Assembly: GCF_014876185.1 (NCBI RefSeq)
Contig: NZ_JADALJ010000001.1
Location: 1,550,001 to 1,614,000, forward strand
Direction of reading: 5' to 3'
DNA from: Rufibacter sp. LB8
GTDB taxonomy: Bacteria; Bacteroidota; Bacteroidia; Cytophagales; Hymenobacteraceae
DNA: 64,000 nucleotides
The notes beneath the pieces were generated by a model. That model did no database searches. It was not told where the DNA came from and saw only the letters and a program-made list of their open reading frames with translations. Each line of letters starts with the position of its first letter. Position 1 is the stretch's first letter. Position numbers and translations under genes: made by a program. Positions 10,001-18,668 of the stretch are shown piece by piece.

Positions 10001-10066
10001 CTTTTAAATCAACGTATGGTTTCAAGGTTTTGCCCGGCAGAAAGCAGTAATTCAACCGCTGTCCCT

Positions 10067-10074
10067 TACTTTTG
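10067..10074 (+). promoter_or_regulatory. -7 element abutting the TlpA-like gene
   Basis: TACTTTTG matches the Bacteroidota TAnnTTTG -7 element and ends only 4 nt before the ATG at 10079. No TTG stands at the proper distance upstream. If real, the transcript would start at or next to the ATG (leaderless). Confidence 0.3.
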
Positions 10075-10078
10075 AACC

Positions 10079-11335
10079 ATGAAACCAACATTTGCCCTTA
10101 CCCGCTATTTTTCAGCCTTACTTATACCCACTTTTCTTTTCATGACGGCCTGTTCCTCAGAAACTTCCAAAGATAAAACCCTTTTACCGGGCAACTGGCG
10201 CGGGGTGATACAGGTGGCTGGCCAAAACATGCCGTTCAACTTTACCGTGGCTGAGCAGGAAGGCAAGCCGGTGGCTTACTTAGTAAACGGAGAAGAGCGA
10301 ATTTTGATTAACGAAATTTCATACGCCCAGGACAGCGTGCACCTGGAGATGCACATTTTTGACGCCACCTTAATTGCCAAGGCAGACGGCAACCGATTGG
10401 CCGGCCGCTGGGCCCGCCGCGACATGGAGAAACCCTACAACCTGCCCTTCACCGCCGAACACGGCCAAACCACGCGTTTCTCAGAAAACCCAACTGCGCC
10501 GGCGGTGAATGTCTCAGGGAAATGGGAAGTTCAGTTCACCAAAGCAGACGGCAGCACCTACCCCGCCATTGGCGAATTTGTGCAGAACGGCAACGCACTC
10601 ACCGGCACGTTCCTGACCACCACCGGCGATTACCGTTACCTGCAGGGCGAAGTTTCCGGATCCTCCCTCTCCCTTTCTGTGTTTGACGGCGCTCATGCAT
10701 ATTTATTTAACGCCCAGGCCCAGGCCGACAGTACGTTGAAAGGAAATTTTTACGCCGGCCTGGCCACCCATGAAACCTGGACCGCCAAGCGCAACCCAGA
10801 TTTCAAACTAGCTTCCGCCGAAACCCTCACTTACTTGAAACCTGGCTATGACCGCCTCATGTTCTCTTTCCCAGATGTAAACGGCCAGCAAGTGTCTTTA
10901 ACTGATGCCCGTTTTCAGGGGAAGCCCGTGGTGGTGCAGATTTTCGGGTCCTGGTGCCCTAATTGTATGGACGAGACGGCTTTTCTGGCGCCCTGGTACG
11001 CTAAAAACAAAACCCGCGGCGTGGAAGTGATTGGCCTGGGCTACGAGGTAAGCCCCGAGTTTGACAAAGCCAAAGCCCGCATTGAGAAGATGCAGAACCG
11101 ATTAAAGGTGGAATACCCCTTGCTGGTGGCCGGCACCAAAGACAAAGAACTGGTGGCCAAATCCTTGCCGGCCCTTGACAAAGTGGTTTCCTTCCCCACC
11201 ACCATTTTCATTGACAAAAAAGGCAAGGTGCGCAAAATCCACACTGGCTTCTCAGGCCCCGGCACCGGCAAGTATTATGAAGATTTTGTGCGTGATTTCA
11301 ACAAGACCATGGATGAATTGCTGGCAGAGAAGTAA
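10079..11335 (+). CDS. TlpA-like thioredoxin-fold lipoprotein
   Basis: 418 aa. A lipoprotein signal peptide with lipobox FMTAC places lipidated C25 at the mature N-terminus, so the protein is anchored in the periplasm or outer membrane. A beta-rich unknown domain spans about 40-240. The C-terminal 150 residues are an AhpC/TSA/TlpA thioredoxin fold with active-site C293-P-N-C296 (FGSWCPNCMDE) and cis-Pro region FPTTIFIDKKG. Family role: thiol-disulfide reduction or exchange in the envelope; the partner is unknown. The start is fixed by the signal peptide. A GC-rich terminator and a repeat A follow. Confidence 0.88.
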   Translation: MKPTFALTRYFSALLIPTFLFMTACSSETSKDKTLLPGNWRGVIQVAGQNMPFNFTVAEQEGKPVAYLVNGEERILINEISYAQDSVHLEMHIFDATLIAKADGNRLAGRWARRDMEKPYNLPFTAEHGQTTRFSENPTAPAVNVSGKWEVQFTKADGSTYPAIGEFVQNGNALTGTFLTTTGDYRYLQGEVSGSSLSLSVFDGAHAYLFNAQAQADSTLKGNFYAGLATHETWTAKRNPDFKLASAETLTYLKPGYDRLMFSFPDVNGQQVSLTDARFQGKPVVVQIFGSWCPNCMDETAFLAPWYAKNKTRGVEVIGLGYEVSPEFDKAKARIEKMQNRLKVEYPLLVAGTKDKELVAKSLPALDKVVSFPTTIFIDKKGKVRKIHTGFSGPGTGKYYEDFVRDFNKTMDELLAEK

Positions 11336-11353
11336 AAGTTTCTGAAGCATATG

Positions 11354-11399
11354 AAACGGAAGCGGCGCAGTTCTTTTGAGAGCTGCGCCGCTTCCGTTT
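11354..11399 (+). terminator. Terminator after TlpA-like gene
   Basis: Perfect 17-bp stem with arms AAACGGAAGCGGCGCAG and its complement and an 12-nt loop, 18 nt past the stop. The descending arm runs directly into the first bases of the next repeat A copy (CCGTTTT shared). Confidence 0.75.
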
Positions 11400-11433
11400 T
11401 GGGGCTCATTTTCAGAAATGAGCCCCAAAACGG
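11394..11433. repeat. Repeat A copy (GGGGCTC type)
   Basis: Symmetric palindrome, arms CCGTTTTGGGGCTCATTT and complement. It shares its first six bases with the hairpin before it and lies just past the 3' end of the minus-strand SRPBCC gene. Confidence 0.9.
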
Positions 11434-11444
11434 GAAATAGATTT

Positions 11445-11921
11445 CTACCGGACAAGCAAATCTTTCCATTTATCACTTTCAGCTACTTCCTTGAGCACCC
11501 GGTTTCTTTCAGCTAACAACGTGGTCATGTATTTTTTCAGGAAGAGGAAGTCGGCCAGTTTTCCTAGCATTCCGAGAGGCGAGGTGTAATCAAACAAATC
11601 AACCATGAGCGTGCCGTACGGGCTTTCTTGAAAATGATGCTCGTGCCTAAAGCGATTGAAGGCACCGGCCACCATTTCATCCACAAAAAAATGCGGAGGC
11701 TCCATTTCGGTGATGTGGGAGGTGAGCTGCTGGTACACCCCGAAGTGTTTCGCCCGCCACGTGACCCATTCGCCCAACCCCATGAGCCCCTGCGTTTTGC
11801 CCGCTATGGCTTTTTCATGGGTTTGTTGGGTGGAAAGCAGGTGCAGGTCAATGCTCCTGGAAAGGTCAAAGACTATTGGGCGCGGCACCTTGATTTCTGT
11901 CCGCAGTTCAATGACAGGCAT
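11445..11921 (-). CDS. SRPBCC-family (START-like) protein
   Basis: 158 aa. Opening IELRTEIKVPRPIVFDLSR and the following HEKAIAGKTQGLMGLGEWVTWRA match the SRPBCC/polyketide-cyclase-like group often labelled cell-division-inhibitor SulA-like or ligand-binding SRPBCC protein in Bacteroidota. A hydrophobic cavity fold binding an unknown lipid-like ligand is expected; no enzymatic residues can be assigned. Its neighbours on both sides are repeat A copies. ATG at 11921. Confidence 0.75.
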   Translation of the reverse strand: MPVIELRTEIKVPRPIVFDLSRSIDLHLLSTQQTHEKAIAGKTQGLMGLGEWVTWRAKHFGVYQQLTSHITEMEPPHFFVDEMVAGAFNRFRHEHHFQESPYGTLMVDLFDYTSPLGMLGKLADFLFLKKYMTTLLAERNRVLKEVAESDKWKDLLVR

Positions 11922-11954
11922 AAAATTAACTTAACAGAAACTAAAGTACCGGCC

Positions 11955-12002
11955 GCTTCCGTTTTCGGCCTCATTTTCAGAAATGAGCCCGAAAACGGAA
12001 GC
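11955..12002. repeat. Repeat A copy
   Basis: Palindrome with one arm mismatch (GGCCTC opposite GAGCCC), outer stem extended to GCTTCC/GGAAGC. It sits between the SRPBCC start and the FkbM stop. Confidence 0.9.
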
Positions 12003-12031
12003 CGAACGAGCGCTTTTTAAAAGAGCAGTAC

Positions 12032-12751
12032 CTATCTCAGTAAATCTTGGTGCACAAAGACGCCGTCTACCTGCAGCAACTGGCCGGTGGTTTCATCGGC
12101 GAAGCCATTTTCCAGAGAATACAGGTCAAACCCCAGCGCTTTCACGTAGGCCAGCATCTCACTGAAAAGGAATTCATTCTCATACAAGGAAACCAGTGAC
12201 ATCTCCAGTTGCAAAACCCCAATCTTGGCCAAGGAGGCGGTGGCGCCGTCCAGCACGTTTTTCTCGTAACCCTGCGTGTCAATCTTAGCCAGAACGCGGC
12301 TGTTGGGTTGCACCAACTCAGGAAAAACAGAGTCTAACCGCTTGATGTCAATTTCCTGTTTGGCCACATAGCCAGAAGCGGGCGCGCTTTCCTCATGCTT
12401 GGGCATCATGTTCAAAATGGAACTGCTGAAGGAGTTGCCCGCCACATTTATAGCCGATTTCTTGTCAGACTCGCCCAGCGCGTAATTATGAACCTGCCAG
12501 TGGGGGTCTTTGGCAGAAACCGTTTCCAGGGTACTGAAGGCCTGCTGCAAGGGCTCAAAGGAAATAATCTGCCCCTCAAAACCCAGTTCGCGCATTTTTA
12601 AGGCGTATTGCCCAGAATTGGCACCAATGTCAAGAATGGTGTTGACCTGAAACGCCTTAAGAATCTTCATGCGGCGCGCCAAATCATCATCCGGATATCG
12701 TTTTATCTGAACGCCCAGCGGCTTAAGTACATTTTTAATGATTTCCTTCAT
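12032..12751 (-). CDS. FkbM-family methyltransferase
   Basis: 239 aa from the ATG at 12751; an open frame runs further upstream but through repeat A and is rejected. The SAM-binding core shows ILDIGANSGQYALKMRELGF (motif I), then SFEPL and KIDTQGYEKNVLDGA, the signature of FkbM O-methyltransferases. Substrate unknown; in bacteria these often modify glycans or lipids. Repeat A copies lie on both sides. Confidence 0.85.
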   Translation of the reverse strand: MKEIIKNVLKPLGVQIKRYPDDDLARRMKILKAFQVNTILDIGANSGQYALKMRELGFEGQIISFEPLQQAFSTLETVSAKDPHWQVHNYALGESDKKSAINVAGNSFSSSILNMMPKHEESAPASGYVAKQEIDIKRLDSVFPELVQPNSRVLAKIDTQGYEKNVLDGATASLAKIGVLQLEMSLVSLYENEFLFSEMLAYVKALGFDLYSLENGFADETTGQLLQVDGVFVHQDLLR

Positions 12752-12860
12752 GCTGATAGAGTTTGAACTGGCTTTTTCTAAATGGGTCTGGCGCGCCAGG
12801 TAAGAATAAACCGTTGTCACTAGAATTACTTGCTTCTCAGGCCATGCCGCCCCACTTGCC

Positions 12861-12896
12861 GTTTTTGGCCTCATTTTCAGAAATGAGCCCGAAAAC
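12861..12896. repeat. Repeat A copy
   Basis: Left arm GTTTTTGGCCTCATTTT, right arm AAATGAGCCCGAAAAC; two mismatches. Located directly after the stop of the polyprenyl synthase gene and upstream of fkbM. Confidence 0.85.
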
Positions 12897-12901
12897 GCCC
12901 T

Positions 12902-13879
12902 TTACTTCTCCCGCTCTATGGTGTACCGTATTAACTGTTCCAAAGAATCTCTGGACGGCGAGGGCGCGAACGTATGCAGCAGTTGCAGCGCTTCCTGGTG
13001 ATAGGAATTCATGACCTGTATGGAATACTCCAGCCCGCCAGACTGCTTCACGAAGTCAATGACCGCGTTAATTCTCTCTGACTTGCCGTTGTTGTTTTTC
13101 ACGTTGTAGATGATGCGGCGCTTGGTGAGCCAGTCGGCTTGCTGCAGGGCGTGAATGAGCGGGAGCGTCATTTTCTTCTCTTTGATGTCAATGCCCACGG
13201 GTTTGCCAATTTCGGCGGTGCCGTAGTCAAATAAATCATCTTTGATCTGGAAGGCAATGCCCACTTTTTCCCCAAACAACCTGGCGCGCTCAATAGTCTC
13301 CAGATCAGCGCCCACAGAGGCCACGCCCACGGCGCAGCAGGAGGCAATGAGAGAAGCGGTTTTCTGCCGGATGATGTCAAAATACACAGCCTCGGTGATA
13401 TCCATGCGGCGGGCTTTCTCCATCTGCAGGAGTTCGCCCTCGCTCATCTCGCGCACGGCGTTGCTCACAATCTTGAGCAGCTCAAAATCATTGTGGTTCA
13501 AGGAAAGAAGTAGGCCTTTGGAAAGCAGGTAATCGCCTACCAGCACGGCAATCTTGTTTTTCCAGAGGGCGTTCACCGAGAAGAAACCGCGGCGGTAATT
13601 GGCATCGTCCACCACGTCGTCATGCACCAGTGTGGCGGTGTGCAGCAATTCTATCAAGGCCGCCCCGCGGTAGGTGGCGTCTGGAATCTGTTCCTGCACC
13701 AGTTTGGCCGTAAAAAACACGAACATGGGCCGCATCTGCTTGCCCTTGCGCTTGACAATGTAGCCCATGATTTTGTCAAGCAGCAGCACATTAGACTTCA
13801 TAGACTGCCGGAACTTCTTTTCGAACTCCTGCATCTCGGCGGCAATGGGGGCCTGAATCTGGTTTAAAGGACTGCTCAT
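12902..13879 (-). CDS. Polyprenyl diphosphate synthase (long-chain trans type)
   Basis: 325 aa from ATG 13879. First Asp-rich motif D87-D88-V-V-D91-D92 (HDDVVDD) and second motif FQIKDDLFDY bind the Mg-diphosphate substrates; KGKQMRP near residue 46 is the IPP-binding basic segment. It condenses IPP onto an allylic primer to give an all-trans polyprenyl diphosphate, most likely the side chain of menaquinone (IspB/HepT-like role). The chain length cannot be read from sequence by eye. The ATG lies divergently 105 bp from the alpha/beta hydrolase ATG. Confidence 0.9.
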   Translation of the reverse strand: MSSPLNQIQAPIAAEMQEFEKKFRQSMKSNVLLLDKIMGYIVKRKGKQMRPMFVFFTAKLVQEQIPDATYRGAALIELLHTATLVHDDVVDDANYRRGFFSVNALWKNKIAVLVGDYLLSKGLLLSLNHNDFELLKIVSNAVREMSEGELLQMEKARRMDITEAVYFDIIRQKTASLIASCCAVGVASVGADLETIERARLFGEKVGIAFQIKDDLFDYGTAEIGKPVGIDIKEKKMTLPLIHALQQADWLTKRRIIYNVKNNNGKSERINAVIDFVKQSGGLEYSIQVMNSYHQEALQLLHTFAPSPSRDSLEQLIRYTIEREK

Positions 13880-13927
13880 GTGGGTACACAATATTACGAG
13901 CCTGCGCCCTTGAAAGCAAACCGCCCG

Positions 13928-13960
13928 TTTGCATTTCCCCACAATAGGGCGTTACTTTTG
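13928..13960 (+). promoter_or_regulatory. Putative promoter of hydrolase-folK pair
   Basis: TTTG (13928-13931), 21-nt spacer, TACTTTTG (13953-13960); matches the TAnnTTTG consensus. It lies 24 nt before the ATG at 13985 and downstream of the alternative start at 13880, which supports the later start. Confidence 0.55.
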
Positions 13961-13984
13961 TCCAAATCCAGACTTTTGCTTTTT

Positions 13985-14842
13985 ATGGTGCAGAAAACCC
14001 AGTTCCTCCTTCCCTCGCCCCACGGCCGCAACTTCGCCGTGGACGCCCGCTGGCTCCCCGACGGACAGCCCAAACCCGTGGTGGTGTTTGTGCACGGTTT
14101 CAAGGGCTTCAAAGATTGGGGGTATTTCAATCTGCTGGCAGATTACTTCGCGCAGCACGGGTTTGTGTTCGTGAAACTGAACCTCTCGCACAACGGCGTG
14201 GAGCCTGACGGCGATGATTTGACCAACCTGGAAGCCTTCGGGAACAACAACTTCTGCATTGAGTTGGACGATGTCAAAACCGTGCTGGATTATGTGACGT
14301 CGGGCCCAAAAGAAATTCCGGCGGAAGAAATAGACGCTTCTTACCTGTTCTTGATTGGCCACAGCCGCGGCGGTGGATTGGCGGTCTTGAAAGCCGCCGA
14401 AGACGAACGAGTTTCTGGTTTGGCCACTTGGGCCGCCGTTAGTGACTATGACCAGCGCTGGAGCCCAGAAACCATGGAAACCTGGCAGAAAACCGGTGTG
14501 CAATACGTACTCAACGGAAGAACCGGCCAACAGATGCCGCTCTATTACCAACTAGCCGAGAATTTTCTGGCCAACAAACACCGCCTGGACATTCCCAAAG
14601 CCGCCGAGAAACTACAGATGCCCTGGCTCATCATCCACGGCGAAAAAGACGAAACCCTGCCCGTACAAATGGCCCATGACCTACACTTCTGCAACCCATA
14701 TGCTGAACTGTTTCTGATTCCGGAAGGCGACCATTCGTTTGGTGGCCGGCACCCGTTTGCGGGGCAGGAACTTCCTGATTTCACCAAAGCTGCCGCCCAG
14801 AAAACCATTTCCTTCTTCCAGGAAACCATAGAACGCGCCTAA
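13985..14842 (+). CDS. Alpha/beta hydrolase
   Basis: 285 aa. Nucleophile elbow GHSRGGG, acid in HGEKDETLP and His in EGDHSFGG complete the catalytic triad; oxyanion segment VVFVHGFKGFKDWG. It belongs to the dienelactone-hydrolase/BAAT-like serine hydrolases; the natural substrate is unknown. No signal peptide. The stop codon overlaps the folK start (TAATG), so the two are co-translated. The start at 13985 is chosen because a -7 element lies just upstream. Confidence 0.85.
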   Translation: MVQKTQFLLPSPHGRNFAVDARWLPDGQPKPVVVFVHGFKGFKDWGYFNLLADYFAQHGFVFVKLNLSHNGVEPDGDDLTNLEAFGNNNFCIELDDVKTVLDYVTSGPKEIPAEEIDASYLFLIGHSRGGGLAVLKAAEDERVSGLATWAAVSDYDQRWSPETMETWQKTGVQYVLNGRTGQQMPLYYQLAENFLANKHRLDIPKAAEKLQMPWLIIHGEKDETLPVQMAHDLHFCNPYAELFLIPEGDHSFGGRHPFAGQELPDFTKAAAQKTISFFQETIERA

Positions 14843-15330
14843 TGGAAACCTTGATCTTACTTTTAGGCGGCAACCTGGGCGACCGACTTTTCTATCTGCA
14901 GGAAGCCGAATCCCGTTTATCGGCTCTGTTTGGGAAACCGAGCCAAAAATCAAAGGTCTATGAAACCGCCGCCTGGGGCCTCACCGAACAACCGTCTTTT
15001 TACAACCAAGCCCTGGCGTATGAAACCGCTCTTCCCGCGCTGGAAATTCTAGCCCACACGCAGCAGATTGAACTCGACCTGGGCCGGATCAGAAAAGAGC
15101 GCTGGGGTGCCCGCATGATTGACATTGACATTTTGTTTCTGGGCCAGCAAATTTTGAACACGCCAGAACTGCAACTCCCCCACCCGCAACTGCACCTTCG
15201 CCGGTTTGCCTTGGTTCCTTTGGCAGAAATCTTGCTTCACTGGCAGCATCCGGTGTTGGAGAAAAGTGTTCAGGAATTATTGGCCCGGTGCCCAGATTCT
15301 TTAGAGGTGAAAATGTTGGAAGAACAGTAA
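14842..15330 (+). CDS. folK: 6-hydroxymethyl-7,8-dihydropterin pyrophosphokinase
   Basis: 162 aa. It transfers pyrophosphate from ATP to the hydroxymethyl-dihydropterin in folate synthesis. Signatures: LLLGGNLGDR at the N-terminus, ETAAWG, FYNQALAYET, and the RWGARMIDIDILF metal/ATP signature. Overlaps the hydrolase stop by 1 nt. The codons at 14914-14951, encoding a variable part between the first helix and ETAAWG, closely resemble repeat A in its third reading frame (see findings). Length is normal for HPPK. Confidence 0.93.
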   Translation: METLILLLGGNLGDRLFYLQEAESRLSALFGKPSQKSKVYETAAWGLTEQPSFYNQALAYETALPALEILAHTQQIELDLGRIRKERWGARMIDIDILFLGQQILNTPELQLPHPQLHLRRFALVPLAEILLHWQHPVLEKSVQELLARCPDSLEVKMLEEQ

Positions 15331-15342
15331 ATTTTAGAAGTG

Positions 15343-15380
15343 CGTTTTCGGCTTCATTTTTAGAAATGAGCCCGAAAACG
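15343..15380. repeat. Repeat A copy downstream of folK
   Basis: Left arm CGTTTTCGGCTTCATTTTT, right arm AAATGAGCCCGAAAACG, 12 nt after the folK stop. Slightly asymmetric. Confidence 0.88.
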
Positions 15381-15400
15381 GAAAACCCGAATAGAGGTTT

Positions 15401-15530
15401 GTACGGACATGTCGCGACCTGTCCTGAACGGTGGCCGAAGCTAAAAAGTCAGCTATGAATTAAGAACGCAGCCTTTACTCAAAATGCCTAGACCAGGAAT
15501 GCGTCAGGATAGCTCGCGACCTGCCCCTAC
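15401..15530. repeat. Degenerate copy of bipartite repeat B
   Basis: Left arm GTACGGACATGTCGCGACCT at 15401 and a right part with GGAATGCGT and GCGACCTGCCCCTAC ending at 15530. It resembles the two better copies at 46137-46267 and 63328-63457 in length (about 130 bp) and in the CGACCTGTCC core, but here the two arms are direct rather than inverted. It ends on the stop codon of the gene at 15527. Confidence 0.55.
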
Positions 15531-17440
15531 TGCTTCACGTCAAATTTGCGGTAGACAGAATTCTGGCTTACGTACTCGGGCACCAGCTGCTTCATTTTCT
15601 TAATGACGGCCGTACTGTCCTGAGAATCAATCAAATCAATCAGATACTGGATTTCCTGGAGCACTTTTTCACTATCGGGCGCGGGAATGTTGGCCAGTCG
15701 TATTTTAGGATGGGTGGTGGCTTCTACAGCTTCATGCTCATGGAACAGTTCTTCCTCCAGTTTCTCGCCGGGCCTGAGACCGGTGTACACCAGTTGAATG
15801 TCTTTGCCCAGCGTTAAACCAGAAAGCTTGATCATCTTTTTGGCGAGGTCCACAATCTTGATGGAATCGCCCATGTTGAAGATGTAAATCTCACCGCCCT
15901 GGCCCATGGCCGCCGCTTCCAGAACCAACTGACAGGCCTCCTGAATGGACATGAAAAAGCGCGAAATGTCTGGGTGCGTGACTGTGACCGGGCCACCATC
16001 CTGAATCTGCTTTCTGAACCTGGGAATGACAGAGCCCGTGCTGCCCAGCACATTCCCGAAACGAGTGGTCACAAAGCGCGTTCGGTTTTGCCCGGCATCA
16101 CGCAGGTAATGGTCCAGCGCCTGAACGTAAATTTCACACAATCGTTTGGAGGCGCCCATCACGCTGGTGGGGTTCACCGCTTTATCAGTGGAGAGCAGCA
16201 GGAACTTCTGGGTTTGGTATTTCACGGCCAAATCTGCCAAAATTTTGGTACCCAGAATGTTGGTATTCAAGGACTCCGTGGGGTTTTCCTCCATTACGGG
16301 CACGTGTTTGTAAGCAGCGCAATGGAACACCAGTTCGGGTTGGAACGTCTGGAAAACCGCTTCCATGCGGGCGGCATTGCAGATGTCGCCCAGCACAATC
16401 TCGAAGTTGATTTTCACATACAACTCCGTGAGTTCCAGTTCCAGGTCATAGAGGGTGGACTCGGCCTGGTCCAGCAAAATCAGCTGTTTGGGTTTGAACT
16501 GAATCACCTGGCGCACCAATTCGCTGCCAATGGAACCCGCCGCCCCGGTAACCAAAATGGTGCGATTCTGCAGCTCTTTATGCAACAGCGGCGAATCAAT
16601 CTCAGCGGCGGCGCGGCCCAGCACATCCTCAATCCTGATTTCCCTGATCTGCTTGAAACTAAGTTCGCCGTTAATCCATTTATAGGCGGGCGGCACCACC
16701 AGCACCTGCACCCCGGCGTTAAGGCAGGCATCTACCAAGGCTTTTCTTCGGGCAATGGCCAAGCGCTGCACGGCCAAAACCAGCAAGTCAATGTTGAGTT
16801 CTTTGAGTTGGGTTTCCAAGTCCTGGGCAGGCAATTCAATGGCAACGCCGTTGTTCAGCAGGCCCTGTTTGCGAGGATCATCGTCTAAAAAGGAAACAGG
16901 ACGGTAATAGGTGCCCATGTCCTGCTGCAGCGTCTGCAAGGTGATGCTGCCAATCTCGCCGGCGCCAAAAATAGCCACATTCACGCGGTACGAATTGGTA
17001 TGGCTCCATTCATAGGTCACTATCTTGGCCCAAACCCGCAGCAAAGACAAGGCCACCAAGCTCAGCACATAGTCAATGAGCAGCACCGAAAGCGGAATGA
17101 AATTCTGGAACCCGAAGACCTTGTTATACACCAACTGCGCGGCCACCAGCAACAAAGAACCCGTTGACAAGGCCAGGAACAACCGCCGAAGATCGGTTAA
17201 ACTGGTGTACTTGAGAATGCCGGCGTAGGTCCTGAAATAAAAGAATGTGGCCGCCCTGATAGCCAGAACTATGGGCAGCATCTGCAGCGCCGCCAATTCC
17301 CTGAACTTGTGGAGGTCAAAGTTGAACCGCAGCGCATAGGCCGCAAAAAACGTGAGCACACACAGGCATACGTCCAACGCAAACACCACCTGCCGGGGCA
17401 TTTTTTGTTGAAACAATTGCTGTAGTTGTCCTTTGTACAT
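15527..17440 (-). CDS. CapD/FlaA1-type nucleoside-diphosphate-sugar 4,6-dehydratase, membrane-anchored
   Basis: 637 aa. Four or more hydrophobic segments lie in the first 130 residues (inner membrane anchor), then a CoA-binding-like Rossmann domain (AIFGAGEIGSITLQTL), then an extended SDR dehydratase domain with VTGAAGSIGSELVRQ, VFHCAAYKHVPVMEENP and LSTDKAVNPTSVMGASKRL. The SxDK..MG..K arrangement is that of WbpM/CapD enzymes that convert UDP-GlcNAc to 4-keto-6-deoxy sugars for surface polysaccharide. No glycosyltransferase genes adjoin it. The ATG is at 17440; the stop lies in repeat B. Confidence 0.9.
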   Translation of the reverse strand: MYKGQLQQLFQQKMPRQVVFALDVCLCVLTFFAAYALRFNFDLHKFRELAALQMLPIVLAIRAATFFYFRTYAGILKYTSLTDLRRLFLALSTGSLLLVAAQLVYNKVFGFQNFIPLSVLLIDYVLSLVALSLLRVWAKIVTYEWSHTNSYRVNVAIFGAGEIGSITLQTLQQDMGTYYRPVSFLDDDPRKQGLLNNGVAIELPAQDLETQLKELNIDLLVLAVQRLAIARRKALVDACLNAGVQVLVVPPAYKWINGELSFKQIREIRIEDVLGRAAAEIDSPLLHKELQNRTILVTGAAGSIGSELVRQVIQFKPKQLILLDQAESTLYDLELELTELYVKINFEIVLGDICNAARMEAVFQTFQPELVFHCAAYKHVPVMEENPTESLNTNILGTKILADLAVKYQTQKFLLLSTDKAVNPTSVMGASKRLCEIYVQALDHYLRDAGQNRTRFVTTRFGNVLGSTGSVIPRFRKQIQDGGPVTVTHPDISRFFMSIQEACQLVLEAAAMGQGGEIYIFNMGDSIKIVDLAKKMIKLSGLTLGKDIQLVYTGLRPGEKLEEELFHEHEAVEATTHPKIRLANIPAPDSEKVLQEIQYLIDLIDSQDSTAVIKKMKQLVPEYVSQNSVYRKFDVKQ

Positions 17441-17524
17441 GTACTGCGGTGAATTTTCTTTTCAACGGTTAATCTAGGTGAAAAGAAACGAAAGGAATTT
17501 ATAATCAGAATCTGACATACGAAA

Positions 17525-17572
17525 ATTTCCGTTTTAGGGCTCGTTTCTGGAAATGAGCCCCAAAACGGAAAT
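17525..17572. repeat. Repeat A copy
   Basis: 48-nt palindrome with TTTCC/GGAAA ends, left arm GTTTTAGGGCTCGTTT, right arm AAATGAGCCCCAAAAC; two mismatches. Between the fabD stop and the start of the CapD-like gene. Confidence 0.9.
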
Positions 17573-17648
17573 AATCTGCAATTGATTTTAATTGCCACGA
17601 ATGCTGAACACAAGTAGAATTTCTGATCAACTTGATTTCAGGGAAATT

Positions 17649-18524
17649 CTAGCCTACCTGGCTTACTTCGGCGTTTTTGTCTATTTTCTTGACTAAGCCT
17701 TGCAGTACTTTGCCGGGGCCGCATTCTACAAACAAGGTTGCACCGTCAGCGATCATCTGCTGCACCGATTGGGTCCAGCGCACGGGCGCGGTCAACTGCT
17801 TGATCAGGTTCTGCTGAATTTCCTGAGGGTCTGTATGCTGCATGGCGTCAACGTTTTGGTATACCGGGCAAATGCCTTGCTTAAATTCGGTTTCCCGGAT
17901 GGCTTGCTCCAATTCAGCCTCGGCAGATTTCATTAACGGCGAATGGAACGCGCCGCCCACCGGCAATAGTAAGGCGCGTTTGGCACCGGCGGCTTTCATG
18001 CGTTCGCAGGCTTCCTCCACCCCTTTAATAGAGCCCGAAATCACCAATTGCCCGGGGCAGTTGTAGTTGGCGGCTACCACCACCTCGTCTACCTCGGCGC
18101 AGATCTGCTCTACTTTTTCATCGTCTAAACCTAGAATAGCCGCCATGGTTGACGGTTGTTCCTCGCAGGCGGCTTGCATGGCCAAGGCACGCTTGGAAAC
18201 CAGTTTCAAGGCATCTTCAAAGGCCAGCACTTTGTTAGCCACCAAGGCAGAGAATTCGCCCAAGGAGTGACCGGCTACCATCTCTGGCGCGAAATCCTGG
18301 GCCACGGCCGCCTGAATTACGGAATGCAGGAAAATGGCGGGCTGGGTAACTTTGGTTTGTTTCAGTTCCTCGTCGGTTCCGTTGAAGAGAATGTCTGTGA
18401 TTTTGAAGCCCAGGATGTCATTGGCGCGCTCAAACATTTCCTTGGCCAGATCATACTGGTCATACAGGTCTTTGCCCATGCCCACAAACTGCGAGCCCTG
18501 GCCGGGGAATACATATGCTTTCAT
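17649..18524 (-). CDS. fabD: Malonyl-CoA:ACP transacylase
   Basis: 291 aa from ATG 18524 (MKAYVFPGQGSQFVGMG); an open frame extends 33 codons upstream but only through repeat A. It loads malonate onto acyl carrier protein for fatty acid synthesis. Motifs: GQGSQ near the N-terminus, nucleophile Ser in VAGHSLGEFSAL, and catalytic His in VGGAFHSPLM. Length is typical. A repeat A sits in its presumed 5' leader (18539-18578), with TACCTTTG (18607-18600) as a possible -7 element beyond it. Confidence 0.95.
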   Translation of the reverse strand: MKAYVFPGQGSQFVGMGKDLYDQYDLAKEMFERANDILGFKITDILFNGTDEELKQTKVTQPAIFLHSVIQAAVAQDFAPEMVAGHSLGEFSALVANKVLAFEDALKLVSKRALAMQAACEEQPSTMAAILGLDDEKVEQICAEVDEVVVAANYNCPGQLVISGSIKGVEEACERMKAAGAKRALLLPVGGAFHSPLMKSAEAELEQAIRETEFKQGICPVYQNVDAMQHTDPQEIQQNLIKQLTAPVRWTQSVQQMIADGATLFVECGPGKVLQGLVKKIDKNAEVSQVG

Positions 18525-18538
18525 AGTGAAGTTGTTTT

Positions 18539-18578
18539 GCGTTTTCGGCCTCATTTCTGAAAACGAGGCCAAAAACGC
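18539..18578. repeat. Repeat A copy in the fabD 5' region
   Basis: Left arm GCGTTTTCGGCCTCATTT, right arm AAACGAGGCCAAAAACGC; 15 nt upstream of the fabD ATG and therefore probably transcribed in the fabD leader. Confidence 0.88.
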
Positions 18579-18614
18579 ACCTCTGAAACAGACCGGTGGC
18601 AAAGGTATAAAAAA

Positions 18615-18644
18615 GGCGCCCATTCCTGATACGGAATGGGCGCC
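18615..18644 (-). terminator. Terminator of the T9SS cargo gene
   Basis: Perfect 12-bp stem GGCGCCCATTCC/complement, 6-nt loop, followed on the minus strand by TTTTTT (A-run 18609-18614). It lies 24 nt after the stop of the 909-aa gene. Confidence 0.85.
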
Positions 18645-18668
18645 AAACTTATGACTTGTATAGCATGG

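Noticed and set aside
12032-12874. Longer fkbM start at 12874
   Set aside because: The extension starts inside repeat A sequence (MRPKT) and has no family resemblance; ATG 12751 preferred.
17649-18623. Longer fabD start at 18623
   Set aside because: The 33 extra codons translate repeat A (FLASFSEMRPKT); the ATG at 18524 begins the conserved MKAYVFPGQGSQ.
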